Shown piece by piece: positions 21,201 to 31,090 of a stretch of DNA of 64,000 nucleotides (position 1 is the stretch's first letter; every line of letters starts with the position of its first letter). The notes below the pieces were generated by a model. The model did no database searches, had not been told where the DNA came from, and saw only the letters and a list, made by a program, of their open reading frames with translations. Made by a program: the position numbers and the translations under genes. The DNA comes from Diplonema japonicum (lineage: Eukaryota > Euglenozoa > Diplonemea > Diplonemida > Diplonemidae): assembly GCA_964019335.1 (NCBI GenBank), contig OZ025711.1:434001-498000 (forward strand), read 5' to 3'.

Positions 21201-22940
21201 GAAGAGCTGCTTGTTGTTCTCGATGTTGAAGATCTTGGTGAGGAACAGGTCCACGAACTGCCCACGGAGCCACGCGTTGTTGGTCAACCGGAGGTACGAA
21301 TCAGTCCTTTGCATCGAAACATTGTTCAATAGTTCAGAAGCAGCCGAAACAGACAATACCTGCCTCGTAGGTGCTTCAAGAACACCTTCGAACTGAACAG
21401 GGTAGTCATGGTCCTCAAGAAACTGCATCCCGTAAGCCTTGAACCACTCGTTCGAAAACACATTATGCGGGTCGAAGTTCATCTTCTCCTCGAAAAACTC
21501 CTTGACGTTCGGATAACACTTTACAAGATCTTCCTTAGAATAATGGTGCCTGTAAGGAAGGTAGAACGATCCTCCAAGCCCTTGAACCAGCGAGACAAAT
21601 CGTTCGTGGAAAGACCGCAGCTCGGCGTCAGCTTCGTCCGTACGACGCATACGAAAGTAAAGCACGAATGCAAAGGCACCGCCTTCAACCCTGCTATACG
21701 GGAGAAAGGTATCCAGATCCTCTTCGACGTACCTTACTGTGGTGTTGAGGAGAACAACGGATTTTGCAACGGTGTCGAGGTCTCTGTAGATGCTTTTGGA
21801 ACCGGTGATCCACGCTTTGAACTTGTTTTCCGGAACGAAGTATTCTTGCAGGATAAAGGTGTCGTCGATACGGTACAATGGATCGTACAATTTAGCAAGG
21901 GGGATCGCAGATTCGTACATTAAGGAGTTGCGGTCGTGGGCTTCCTTCCAATCGACGGCCATTCCGGTGGAGCGTTCCAGCGCGTATCTGAAGTCGTTCA
22001 TTGAGGTCCCGAGCCATTTGTACATTATCCGCATTGTGGTGGACATTTCACGCGGTTCGGGTTCAAGAGCGCTGACGGTGGTGGTTGCTATCGATTTCCT
22101 GCAGACAATGAGCGAAATGTTCTCCGTGTTTGAAACCTCCAGCCTCGCCAGCTTCACTGCAACATCATCCGATCGGCGAATGGAACGATACACATCCGGA
22201 AACTCATGCGCTGTAAGGTTCATTTGAAGAACCTCAATGGTAGTATTATCATCCACCTTCATTGTGGCCTCCATGATCACACCGAAGAGGCCGTACCCAC
22301 CAATGCACAATGAGAAAAGACGCTGTGAAGTTTCATCACCATCTCGTGAGCACGTGACCTGCGTGCCGTCCCATAGGATAACTTTGAACGATGTGATGCA
22401 CTCTGCAAGGCAGTGGTCGGATGTGATGCCATGGGCGTTGACTGCGATGGTTCCACCGACGGAGAAGGAGCAGTAGGATTGCATTGTTCTTGGTGACTTC
22501 CCGTAGGTGTTCAGGTGTTTGATGAGGTCCGCCCATGTTGCCCCTACTCCACATGTTACCAGTTGTGTCTCGGTGTTGTAGGAGATGGTGTTTAAACGTT
22601 TTGTGTCGATGACCAAGCCGTCCTGTGCCATGCTGTGACCGCCCATCGAGTGTTGTGTCCCGCGCATGGAGACGTGCTTCCCCTCGGAGAGAGCCCTGGC
22701 GAGAACTTGTTTCACGTCGTTTTCGTCACGGACGTCGATTACTCCTGCTACTACCGTTGTGTTTAGCCTTGTCACATCATCAACCTGGATAATCCCTTGT
22801 GCGGGGTCGGGGTCAGGCCAGCAACACCCCTCTGTCATTGAACCTGGAAGAATGGTTTCCCTTCTGAATTGGTAGCTGGTAACAAATTGACTATTCCGAC
22901 ACCGACTCTGTTTTACTGAATGCACGCATACCCTCCTCAT
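18264..22940 (-). CDS. FAD-linked oxidase fused to a class I methyltransferase and a large unknown C-terminal region (1558 aa)
   Basis: Residues ~60-230 form a PCMH-type FAD-binding domain: RGTQHSMGGHSM matches the R-G-x-x-HS flavin motif, and CSFSVGGTIAVNAHG and IGGYGLFGVIMEATM follow in the expected order, as in sugar-lactone and sterol oxidoreductases. A substrate domain reaches ~510. Residues ~635-840 look like a SAM-dependent methyltransferase (VSIGDPGK as a weak motif I, then ADLVTMNQGLHHLP and EVSRVLRPGGIFITREH). A charged coiled coil near 985-1040 precedes ~500 residues I cannot assign, including a hydrophobic stretch near residue 1385. The whole is one uninterrupted frame. The ATG at 22838 (MTEGCCW) is an alternative start 34 codons inside; the first 34 residues show no conservation pattern. 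Confidence 0.85.
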   Translation of the reverse strand: MRRVCVHSVKQSRCRNSQFVTSYQFRRETILPGSMTEGCCWPDPDPAQGIIQVDDVTRLNTTVVAGVIDVRDENDVKQVLARALSEGKHVSMRGTQHSMGGHSMAQDGLVIDTKRLNTISYNTETQLVTCGVGATWADLIKHLNTYGKSPRTMQSYCSFSVGGTIAVNAHGITSDHCLAECITSFKVILWDGTQVTCSRDGDETSQRLFSLCIGGYGLFGVIMEATMKVDDNTTIEVLQMNLTAHEFPDVYRSIRRSDDVAVKLARLEVSNTENISLIVCRKSIATTTVSALEPEPREMSTTMRIMYKWLGTSMNDFRYALERSTGMAVDWKEAHDRNSLMYESAIPLAKLYDPLYRIDDTFILQEYFVPENKFKAWITGSKSIYRDLDTVAKSVVLLNTTVRYVEEDLDTFLPYSRVEGGAFAFVLYFRMRRTDEADAELRSFHERFVSLVQGLGGSFYLPYRHHYSKEDLVKCYPNVKEFFEEKMNFDPHNVFSNEWFKAYGMQFLEDHDYPVQFEGVLEAPTRQVLSVSAASELLNNVSMQRTDSYLRLTNNAWLRGQFVDLFLTKIFNIENNKQLFAIISKSVLLARARYPNFTDVDVFRLLKDTLEKDLSSPTHFVGKVFKQVKQLSQQKEELVKETISVIGKLGKVGVIQDYVSIGDPGKLIKPLRDALDMTGNCWVVHDSDADDIPQVIERGSSAAVGDFVSVDYTDFTDGLQLKSGCADLVTMNQGLHHLPLDKIPRFLSEVSRVLRPGGIFITREHDASPELIPLLDLAHSVFNAVTGVSETDEAEELRGFRPVKEWRTLIESFSDLVDSNLYEMEKGDPTLDEMMCFVKPVPEGYSLGNRAPVVTVVPTVEEASGLPPQLTSVLSQIPSSLFEFGTDRVDKLLNSGLPAFKQFLKENAKFFTTAHQTLIGGIIDRSVEPVFTMLKKLQPILRHIKVKDIQRAQTGIIPKELFFIAPALKRKVATGQASGGELLLLSFYNDIVDAFKSKEDAQNQQREEERSEAQEKQHQREQMLLQEVSRDEIRDRLAEVLVVLPDLLKSSMTSKAGLSRLQGSLFNPGDKDGDIEKTADGLAQYLDPQAWLELRDALEVVKKEKKYPHIDSMTGKKGSTGWCKAMMAILGSSKVQLASGHKSKMNWIGLGDVVSMWQLSQDTRKASMSSNGHTEIKDKEEVSIMMGGMKNGTRTVHLTKACNIPGVKHIVRAVYGYDSNHRDVTEIIKSRFHTKETVWMSGIDMETVFDRGVVSATFDTLRQLLNSDVPTLKITYFPVEPHPAELIPKVDMLRDKLYRNGVTAASNGGGGEYTWYKLTEWMQVEIIQIFGKSMVNTPWYRFPFTDFLSLYGTVLGKEVGIVKEKFGMQKALTSMAFLTSAVPGVVMTWMFAQLLALATPLKLILGDSYEEGSLHEEIVIYLPGVPSNYNKWSSIDPRIKLKRSVVDGLFILQVPTFKGLTEVVLKLSELPGDARILEISRNSCVQVAVVLSDDETQLPKIKAMTGVEVKFPYQYPTGDTSGKPLTRLSLSVAIPYLISTVRECTSCGIKVHQIFDWY

Positions 22941-23465
22941 TACTTACACACACACACCCTGAAGAGAAAATAGTGAACGGAATGAGGAGGGGGGGGGGGG
23001 GGGGGGGGGGAGGTGAAAAAAGAAATGAAGGCGGTTCGAGATTTTTTTTCTCCCCCGTGTAGTGTTTTTTTTTTTGCCCTCGCCGCGTTCTATCGCTTCT
23101 TTGGGGGGGGGGGGGGGGTTCTTCTTTTTTTTGTTTCGTCCCCTTCCTCCAAGTAAAAAAAAGAAAGAAAAAAGTACCTACTTTAGTAGTACGTAGAATG
23201 TATTCTGGGCGTGGAAGGATGGTACAACTGAAACAAAAAAGCCCCACCCGACGGATTATACCCCCCCCCCCCCCGCCCTTCAACTTTTTTTTGAATAGAA
23301 AAGATAATACAGGAACTGAAACAGAAAATATAAATAAGTTTTTTTTTTTTTTTTTTAAATCCTCTCCCTCTTTTTTTTTTGTATCTTTCTTTTCTTCTCC
23401 CTTCACCCCCCTTTCTTTTCACTTCTTATGTATATATGAGTCTATCGGGGAAAAAAAAAAAAAAA

Positions 23466-23627
23466 ATGTCAACAAATGACCCTCTTTTGCAACGGAAAAC
23501 CCTCGGAAAAATTTCTAAGTACAAAAGTAGTCCGACACCACCAGTTTTTCGCTTCCCAAGGGCAGCCGGTTGCAAAGCCTGCCACCCTCATGGCAAAACA
23601 AGCGTCGCAATTGAAAGAACGCAACAG
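23466..23627 (+). CDS. Possible first exon of a small plus-strand gene
   Basis: An ATG follows directly on a run of about 18 A, as at many genes here, and opens a 54-codon frame beginning MSTNDPLLQRKTLGKISKY that is rich in Lys/Arg and has a CKACHPHGK segment. It ends at CAG followed by GTACAC, a plausible donor. A candidate acceptor ACTCAG lies at 23724-23729, after a T-tract, and exon 2 would start at 23730 in the same phase (NPREGALVPTDEKR). The end of such a gene is unclear because the frame then enters a GT repeat. The opposite strand is also open over the same stretch (62 codons), so the strand is uncertain. If real, this is the only plus-strand gene in the window. Confidence 0.3.
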
Positions 23628-24265
23628 GTACACCACATATGTCAAAAAAAGTGTTGGCATTTTTTTTTTTTTTTTTTTTTTTTTTTCCCGGACGAGCTCA
23701 TATATTTATATTCTTTTTAAAAGACTCAGAATCCACGGGAGGGGGCTCTTGTACCAACAGACGAAAAAAGAATTGCCCCGTATTACAGTAGTTGTGTGTG
23801 TGTGTGTGCAGACTCCCCCATTTTTTTTTTTTTTTGGTCCCTTAAGGGGTCACGTTGCCGTATCCTAAGTCTTAAGTTCTCAGAAGTAAGAAAATAGAGG
23901 GAAGATTGAGGAAAAAAAAGGAATAAAGGGAGTGAGGAGAAGAAGAAGAAAGGATAGGAAAGGGGGGCGGGGGAACGAAACTTGAAGAGGAATCGACAAA
24001 GGGCGCAGTAGAGAAGGGGGGAAAATGGGAAAGAGAGCGGCAAGAGGAAAAACTGGGGAAAGCATTTGCTATAAAAAAAAAAAAAAGAAATCCCCCCCAT
24101 CCACCCTTTGTTTTCTTCTTCCTATAAAAATAAAAGAGTTGTTTCTTTCTTGCTCCCTCAAGGTTCGTGCCTGAATGGAATGGGAGAAAAAAAAAGGGGG
24201 GGGGGAGGGGACTCACCCTCCCGGCAAGCAACAAGTGTAAGGCAGTTCAGAAATAGTCACTGACA

Positions 24266-24311
24266 CATAGCCAAGGCTATGCACCCCTCCCCTGTTCAGG
24301 CTCAGGAGGGG
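24266..24311. other. Two adjacent hairpins in a non-repetitive island
   Basis: CATAGCC and GGCTATG form a 7-bp stem at 24266-24281. Directly after it CCCCT-CC-CCTG pairs with CAGG-AGGGG at 24284-24311, with a two-base bulge. The island 24235-24320 is otherwise unlike the surrounding low-complexity DNA, so a small structured RNA is possible on either strand; I could not match it to a known RNA family. Confidence 0.3.
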
Positions 24312-24660
24312 CAGGTGAGAAAGGAAAAAAGAGAAGGAAAAAAAAGAGGAGGGAGGGGGGCATTGATCATCTGGTTGTTTTTCTCTTTTTTTTCTTTTTT
24401 TTCTTCTTCTTTCAGGGAAGAAAAAAAAAATCCCGCTGTAGAATCACTTAACAGATAGGACTGCGGCGTAATATAATTATGTCTCTTTTCTAAAAAACTT
24501 TAAAAAAAAAGGGGGGGGTGAAGATAAAGGGGGGATGCGTGTAACTTCGCCTCGATTCTTCTTCTTCTTTTTTTTTTTTTTTTTTCCATTCCTTTCTTCT
24601 TCTTCTTTTTCTCCTTCACTCCACTGGGTTGTATTTATGCTTTGACACGTCGATGGATCT

Positions 24661-24699
<39 letters not shown>

Positions 24700-24786
24700 T
24701 ATCAAAGTGACATTAAAAAAAAAAAAATAATAATAATTACGAAGAAGGGAGAGGGGGGGGAGAGTCAATATATTCATAACCGCCCT

Positions 24787-25531
24787 TTACCTGTCACTCA
24801 TATACAGTTTGTTGGATAGTTGGTTTGTGATTTCGAAGTGGTTTTTCTTCAGCGCGAGGATGATGGCCGTGTGACCATCATTGTTGACAACGTCAATCGT
24901 GGCCTCTTTCTTAAGAAGAATCTCAACCACCTCTTCATAACCGCCGTTTGCGGCTATCATCAGTGCGGTGGAACCCTTTTGATTTTTCGCGTCAATCTGT
25001 GCCCCATGATCAAGAAGCACTTCACATGCATCAGCGTGGCCCTCGGCAGAAGCCATCATCAAAGCAGTTGTACCAAATGGCGCCTTGTGGTCAACATCGG
25101 CACCGTGAGTAAGCAGCAACCTTAGTATCTCAATATGACCTTCTTCTGCTGTAACCAAAAGAGCAGCGGATTCTATGGGATTTTTTTTTTTTTTTTTTTT
25201 TTCCAAATAACAAACCCAATGTAGTGTCGTCGGTGCGTTCCTTTCTGTCTCGTAGCATTGTGCGGACCACCTCGGTGTGGCAGAGCTTAGCTGCGATCAT
25301 CAAAGGTGTCTCGTCGTGGCCTCCGAAGTTTATTTTGTCGCCGCATCGTGCTTCATGTTTTAAAAGCAGCTCCACCACCTCCTCATTTCCCGCTCTTGCG
25401 GCCACGTAAAGTGCGTTTATGCTGGACCTATCCTTGTTGCAACGCAGGTTGGGGTCGGCTCCCGCTGCTAGGTAATCCCTTACAACGTCAATGTCTCCGT
25501 TCTCCGCAGCATCGAGGAACATCTCACACGC

Positions 25532-25597
<66 letters not shown>

Positions 25598-27144
25598 ATA
25601 TGTATACCTCTTCTCATTCTTTGCTCCCTGAAATCGTCTTCCATCGTTGCAGACAAGATTTTATGAAGCACTCCGCTTCCCGACAGCCGATCTTCCGGGT
25701 TCAACGCAAGCATGTTAGCAACAAGCGAACCTACAAATTCAGAATACCCTTTAATTTCAAGTCCAAGCCGGATACGCGACTGTTCAGCCTCCTCGTCCAA
25801 AGCTATCTCCACACCAAGGTTCGAGACGGGCTCGTGGGGACGCTTCAACGGAACACCGCACATTTCCAACACGGTGACACCGACACCCCAAATATCTACT
25901 TTTCCAGACTGCGCAACCTTTCCTTTGAACACTTCTGGGGACATGTAATAAGGTGTTCCAGTTGCTTGAGTTTGCCTAACGGAACAGGACGATGAGTCTC
26001 CCACAAGCTTGAAATTCTTGGCAAGCCCGAAATCGCCTATTTTTAACGCGCCGGATTTTGTGAAGAAAATGTTCGCGGGTTTCAGATCGCGGTGGAAGAT
26101 TCCTTTCGCGTGGAGGTATTCCAATGCTTCACAAAGCTGTTGAATTATAGGAAGAAGCGTTGAGTCATCATATCGCGACTTCCCTGACAGGATGTACGTC
26201 TGTAAGGTCCCGAAGCTGCATAGTTCCATGACCACGCAGAAATATTGATCGCCCTCACATTCCACGGTGTATGACTTGTGATATTGAACTACACCAGGGT
26301 GCTTTGCAGCTTTGAGCATTTCAACTTCTGATAGAGCATCGTTGAGCTGTTCCTCGTCTTGACACACAATTTGTTTTATTGCATAGTGTGTGTTTGTGTT
26401 TGGGTCGTTGACTTTGAATACCTTCCCGAAGGCGCCCTTCCCCAGGACAGAGAGGACGTCGTAGCCGTCTAGCTTTGCGATTCGTGTTTTTTCTTCGGGG
26501 AAGTTGGCCCCGTTGTCTTCGAGGACCTTGGCGATGTCGAATCGTTGTTTTTGAACTGCGATTTGAAGCGCCATCCATCCGTCTTTATCGAGGACATCTA
26601 CGTTGGCTCCATGTCTTAAGAAGAGTTCGATGTACGTTAGGCGGCCGTGGTGTACCGCGTCCAGCAGCAGCCAACCGATGTCATGTGTTTTTTCATTAAC
26701 ATTCGCACCGTACTCCAGCAGGATCCGGACGATTTCACGGTAGTCTGCTAGATACGCAAGAACAAGCAAAGGTTCACCTGTGGAATGTTTATCTGTGATG
26801 TCTGCACCACGGGACAGTAATTTGCAAGCGAGATCTGAGAATCCAAATGAACAAGCGAGGACCAATGGTGTGCAGCCGTCACGGTTCTTGGCGTGGATGT
26901 TTGCACCGTGGTCCAGGAGGATTGCCACAGCCTCGTGTTTCCCGCTCAAGGTGGCCGCGTGAATCGGGCAGATCTGAGTTGCCCTCGATCTGCAGTCCGC
27001 GTCCACGCCGCTCTCCAGCTGTCTCGTCAGCTCTTTCACGTCGCCTTGCTTCGCTGCCGCGATTAACTGCTCGTTGCCTATCATCGTCTCGTCATCGAGC
27101 GTTGTTTGCGATGCCGCACAGCATATAAGTCTGACTAGTTTCAT
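24787..27144 (-). CDS. Ankyrin-repeat / Ser-Thr protein kinase / ankyrin-repeat protein, three exons
   Basis: Exons 25608-27144, 25216-25530 and 24787-25172 give 2238 nt and 745 residues with the frame kept at both junctions. The N-terminal ~220 residues hold about five ankyrin repeats. The kinase domain follows with GKGAFGKVF, an invariant Lys in YAIKQI, catalytic HRDLKPANI, DFGLAK and a GTPYYMSPE activation segment; it most resembles NEK-like kinases. About seven more ankyrin repeats follow, reached only through splicing. The introns are 77 and 43 nt and consist mostly of A-tracts; unspliced, the frame would run into poly-lysine. The last codons (AGG TAA AGG) also resemble a donor, so another 3' exon cannot be excluded, though none is evident downstream. 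Confidence 0.9.
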
Positions 27145-27302
27145 CGGCTATTCATCGTACCATGGAAGGTTGAAGGGTATATATATATATATATTTTTTT
27201 TTTTTTCCTTTTTTTTTCCCCGGCTGGTTTTTTTTTTTTTTTTTTTTTTTTGTTTCGTTTTGTTTTTTTTAAAAGGAACAAAAATGAAGAAAAAAAAAGA
27301 AG

Positions 27303-27339
<37 letters not shown>

Positions 27340-27517
27340 GGGGAGAACAAAACAAAAAAAAAAAAAAAGTACAGAAATTTTTGTTCAAGAAAAAAAAAGA
27401 AGACAAAACATAAACAGGAAAAAAAAAAAAAAAAAAAAAGAAATCCGATCAAAACAAACATTTGTACAATAAAAAAAAAAGCAAAAAAGAGAGGCACGAG
27501 AGGCGGGCAGGGGGGAA
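27145..27517. other. A/T-tract spacer
   Basis: An (AT)n microsatellite near 27179-27194 and long T- and A-tracts (one A-run of about 38 near 27301-27338). No gene seen. Confidence 0.65.
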
Positions 27518-28987
27518 TCAATACGATCGTGTGACGCTGCGGTAGGACCGTCCCTGCCTCCGTCCGGTCTCAACAACCGCGGTGTGGAATTCAACCTGGA
27601 TGGAAGGGACACGTGGAGAGTTGACGGAGACCTCAAGGGTGACGAAAGAGCGGTCCCCCTCCCACGGCTCGTACTCATGCCGAAGCGTATACCCCTTCAC
27701 AAAATCTTCATCAGCACATAATGTAAAAGCCCCGGGACTCGCTGTAATAACACCCGTTGTGATACATCTAATGAGAGACTTCGTTTTTTTACAGTGAATC
27801 TCCGAAGATGCAGCCATTGACCCTGAGCATATCAAAATAGCTTCTCGTGACCCGTTATCCTTCCAATCGAAAAGCAACTCAAGCAGCCACGCAATGTCGG
27901 CTTCCCACTCGCCAACCATTTCTGAGTCCAGAAGCGGAGTATCAATGCACACCACTAGATTGCAGAGGCCACTCGTTTCAAGCACTTCCGAAAGATCGGA
28001 TTTCACACTCCGGGATAGCCCGTTCTTAGGAGAAAACTCTATTTTGTACACACCATGCATACCCATGTCTATAAAGCTTTGATGTTGGCCTTGGTACATC
28101 TCAGAGACGTTGCAATGGCTACGAGTGCGCTGCTCATCCCCCGACATTAGCATTGTGTTCGCACACCCAGCAAGGGCGGCAGCCTTGTCGGGTTTTGACC
28201 ACGACTCTCTGTACCGCACCCTGAGGGGCTCCAGGGTCAGATCCGGGTTTTTCGAGTTTTTTTGAAGATTTTTCGGTAAAGGTTGTGTTTTGCTTCCCAT
28301 GTGGACCACAATGTCCAGGCACTGCTCGTCGACCAACCTTGCTAGCTTGACCCAAGGGTTCACATCGTCGTCAGCTATACTGTCATCGTCCCCATTCACA
28401 ACCGCCACACGGAACTTATCAAAGTTCATCTTCAACGGTAGGGTTTTCACAAAAGCGGCCGCCGTTGTGTCCTTGTCGATGTTTTCCACAGAGATTTCGT
28501 ATTCCGTGTCCGGGCACAGCCCTGTGATGAGAAGCGATCTTGGTGTTTTGGCTTTTAAATGCGCGCTTTTCCGGATACACGCCACCCCAACACGTTTTGT
28601 GGTTGCCACACACGTCACGCCTGCATCGATGTCGACCTCTAACATCACAGTGACTGTGTTTTCCGTCACCTCTTGGATCACGGGGCCTGTTAGCAGGAGA
28701 GCGTCGGTGTTCTGCGGGTTGAAAATCGAGACTGTGGAATGCCTGCTCGGGATGTGCATTGCGGTCGGGTGCGCAGAGATGTTTCGTTGAGTGGGTGTGA
28801 AGGCCGTAGTGGTGGTGGTGCCCCCTCTCACCGGGGTTAGGTTCGGGTTATTCATAACCGGTACCGCTGGCGAGACGTATCCAGTCCATTTTGGCGTGCC
28901 CAGCCTGTCTTCTAGCTGGCTTACTTTTACATTGCTTTCTTCCAGCAGCCTAATGAGCTCGTCCCTTCCCAAGTCATGGAAGGTCAT
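27518..28987 (-). CDS. PhoD-like protein lacking the usual metal-binding motifs (489 aa)
   Basis: The order of elements follows PhoD-type metallophosphatases: a beta-rich N-terminal domain ending GLCPDTEYEISVEN, then FRVAVVNGDDDS, a core beginning VKLARLVDEQCLDIVVHMG, a block RVRYRESWSKPDKAAALAGC, and a late AWLLELLFDWKDN followed by AILICSGSMAAS. In active members the core strand ends in GD and the later block carries an Asp-His pair. Here these positions read GSKTQ and MLMSGDEQR, so the main metal ligands appear missing. I therefore infer a non-catalytic or diverged family member. The short coiled coil at the N-terminus (DELIRLLEESNVKVSQLEDR) is an extra. Family assignment is moderate. Confidence 0.6.
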   Translation of the reverse strand: MTFHDLGRDELIRLLEESNVKVSQLEDRLGTPKWTGYVSPAVPVMNNPNLTPVRGGTTTTTAFTPTQRNISAHPTAMHIPSRHSTVSIFNPQNTDALLLTGPVIQEVTENTVTVMLEVDIDAGVTCVATTKRVGVACIRKSAHLKAKTPRSLLITGLCPDTEYEISVENIDKDTTAAAFVKTLPLKMNFDKFRVAVVNGDDDSIADDDVNPWVKLARLVDEQCLDIVVHMGSKTQPLPKNLQKNSKNPDLTLEPLRVRYRESWSKPDKAAALAGCANTMLMSGDEQRTRSHCNVSEMYQGQHQSFIDMGMHGVYKIEFSPKNGLSRSVKSDLSEVLETSGLCNLVVCIDTPLLDSEMVGEWEADIAWLLELLFDWKDNGSREAILICSGSMAASSEIHCKKTKSLIRCITTGVITASPGAFTLCADEDFVKGYTLRHEYEPWEGDRSFVTLEVSVNSPRVPSIQVEFHTAVVETGRRQGRSYRSVTRSY

Positions 28988-29105
28988 GTGTATTGTGGTC
29001 CCTGTTATGGTGTTTGTGTTGTGAAGGTGGGGGGGGGGGGGGGGGGGGGGGGGGGGTTCATAATTGAGACCACTTATCCTTCATTTTTTTTTTATGATAT
29101 TGTTC

Positions 29106-29531
29106 TTATGCGGACACAACGCAGGCGCCACCGGCCTCCTTCAGCTTCTTCTCGGCGATGCGGGAGATGAACCTGGCCTTGACGATGATGGGGCGGGACA
29201 CGAAACCCTTGCCCAACAGCTTGAACACACCCTTGTTGGTGAGGTCCACAACAGGGACCTTGGTGGAGGCAGCGTCAGCCTCAGGGATCATGTTGGTGAG
29301 CTGCGACACGTTGCAGGTGGGCTTGTGCACGGGGTTCCTCTTGAAGTGGAAGTGCCTCATACCAACCTTACCGAAGTACCCCGGGTGGTACTTGTCAAAC
29401 CAGATGCGGTGGTGGTGCTGACCACCGGCGTTACCACGGCCGGAGGGATGCTTCCTGTGCTTACCAACACGACCGTGACCCGCGCTCACGTGTCCCCTCT
29501 TCTTACGGTTCTTGCGAAGGGCGGTGGTCAT
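29106..29531 (-). CDS. RPL27A: 60S ribosomal protein L27a (uL15), copy 1
   Basis: A complete 141-residue cytosolic large-subunit protein. The N-terminal [20 protein letters not shown], the glycine-rich [12 protein letters not shown] and the central [15 protein letters not shown] are diagnostic of eukaryotic uL15. It is intronless and encodes the same protein as the second copy 260 bases away; the coding DNA of the two copies looks identical by eye. The flanks share only short words (GAATTC-TG-TGTGG before the start on the plus-strand reading), consistent with a recent duplication or ongoing gene conversion. Confidence 0.98.
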   Translation of the reverse strand: MTTALRKNRKKRGHVSAGHGRVGKHRKHPSGRGNAGGQHHHRIWFDKYHPGYFGKVGMRHFHFKRNPVHKPTCNVSQLTNMIPEADAASTKVPVVDLTNKGVFKLLGKGFVSRPIIVKARFISRIAEKKLKEAGGACVVSA

Positions 29532-29790
29532 TTTTGAATTCCTGGTGTGGTTTTACTTTTTTTTATTACCCCCTTTTTTTTTTCAAAGATTCGCCTCCAT
29601 CAGATCCAAAACACTTACTTTCAAGAAAGAAGGGAGAAAAAAAAGGTGGGGGGGGGACTGATTTGTCTTTCTGGAAGCAGCTCGCCAACACTTTACGGAA
29701 AAACTGAAAAGAAAAAGAAAAATATGAAAGGAGGTGATGATGGTTGCTCTGTGCAGGGGGGCATAAGAAGAAACACACACGGTTGGGTTC

Positions 29791-30216
29791 TTATGCGGAC
29801 ACAACGCAGGCGCCACCGGCCTCCTTCAGCTTCTTCTCGGCGATGCGGGAGATGAACCTGGCCTTGACGATGATGGGGCGGGACACGAAACCCTTGCCCA
29901 ACAGCTTGAACACACCCTTGTTGGTGAGGTCCACAACAGGGACCTTGGTGGAGGCAGCGTCAGCCTCAGGGATCATGTTGGTGAGCTGCGACACGTTGCA
30001 GGTGGGCTTGTGCACGGGGTTCCTCTTGAAGTGGAAGTGCCTCATACCAACCTTACCGAAGTACCCCGGGTGGTACTTGTCAAACCAGATGCGGTGGTGG
30101 TGCTGACCACCGGCGTTACCACGGCCGGAGGGATGCTTCCTGTGCTTACCAACACGACCGTGACCCGCGCTCACGTGTCCCCTCTTCTTACGGTTCTTGC
30201 GAAGGGCGGTGGTCAT
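29791..30216 (-). CDS. RPL27A: 60S ribosomal protein L27a (uL15), copy 2
   Basis: This is the upstream member of a direct tandem pair, with the same 141-residue product as the copy at 29106-29531. The start at 30214-30216 (MTTALRKN) matches that copy; the frame extends 16 codons upstream but those residues are not shared and are rejected. Two adjacent copies may raise expression of a highly transcribed ribosomal gene, as is common in protists with tandem gene arrays; that is inference. Confidence 0.97.
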   Translation of the reverse strand: MTTALRKNRKKRGHVSAGHGRVGKHRKHPSGRGNAGGQHHHRIWFDKYHPGYFGKVGMRHFHFKRNPVHKPTCNVSQLTNMIPEADAASTKVPVVDLTNKGVFKLLGKGFVSRPIIVKARFISRIAEKKLKEAGGACVVSA

Positions 30217-31028
30217 TTTTTCTTGAATTCTTGATGTGGAATAAAATGTAAAGAGGAAATTCAAAAAAAAAAAAAAATCAAGAGGAAGCAGAAGAAAAAA
30301 AAAAAAGAAAAATCACGGAAGGGCGAACAGAGGTCAGAGAAGAAAAAGGGTGGTTGGTATTTGGTGGTGGTGACAACCAGGGTTACAAGTGAGAGAGAAG
30401 CAACACGTCGGGCAGAAAGGGAATCAGAGAAAGAAAAAAAAAAGAATGAATGTGGGTGGAATTGTGTTTTTCTTTTTATATAAAAAAAGGGGGGTGTTGT
30501 TGTATTTGGGGAAAGAACGACGGGGGTGCAAGGCGCCTGGATTCAAAAAAAAGGGGGGGGGAGGAGAGGGGTTTCATGTTCAAATTCAATTCTCTCACTT
30601 CTCTTCCCCCCCCCCCCAAAAGAGAAAGGTTTGTCTGTTCTTTTTCTTTTTTTCTTTCTTTCTTCTATCCATTTAGTTTTCTCTTCTCCCTCCCCTCATT
30701 TTTTTTTCTCTTTTTTTTTCCTCTTCATTTTCGTCTCCCAATAACATAAAAGGAATAGGGGAGTAAAAAAAAAATCTTAAAAATTTAACAAAAAAAAAAA
30801 GGGGAGTAAAAAAAAAAAAAAAAACACTGAAAACTTTATTTTTTTCAAAAAATAAACATTAAAAAAAGAAGGGGAAAAAAAAAGGTTAGGAAGGGAAGGT
30901 TATACATCTCTCTTTTTTTTTTCATTCTCTTTTTTTTCTTTTTTTTTTTTTTACAATACACACACGAAAAAGGAAAAAAAAATTGGATTTCAAAAAAAAA
31001 AAAAATAACACACTCTTATACTACTACC

Positions 31029-31059
<31 letters not shown>

Positions 31060-31090
31060 CCTCCATCCCAAAAAAAAAAAAAAAAAAAAA
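30217..31090. other. Homopolymer-rich spacer
   Basis: A- and T-tracts, a C-run at about 31027-31047 and an A-tract directly beside the stop codon of the ARF-GEF gene. No gene seen. Confidence 0.65.

Larger units (their letters stand above)
22941..24786. other. Long spacer with homopolymers, one possible small plus-strand gene and a hairpin cluster
   Basis: Contains G-runs near 22989-23011 and 23104-23118, a C-run near 23261-23274, a (GT)n patch near 23793-23808 and T-tracts up to ~37. The unique stretches 23466-23800 and 24235-24315 are described separately. Nothing else recognisable. Confidence 0.6.
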
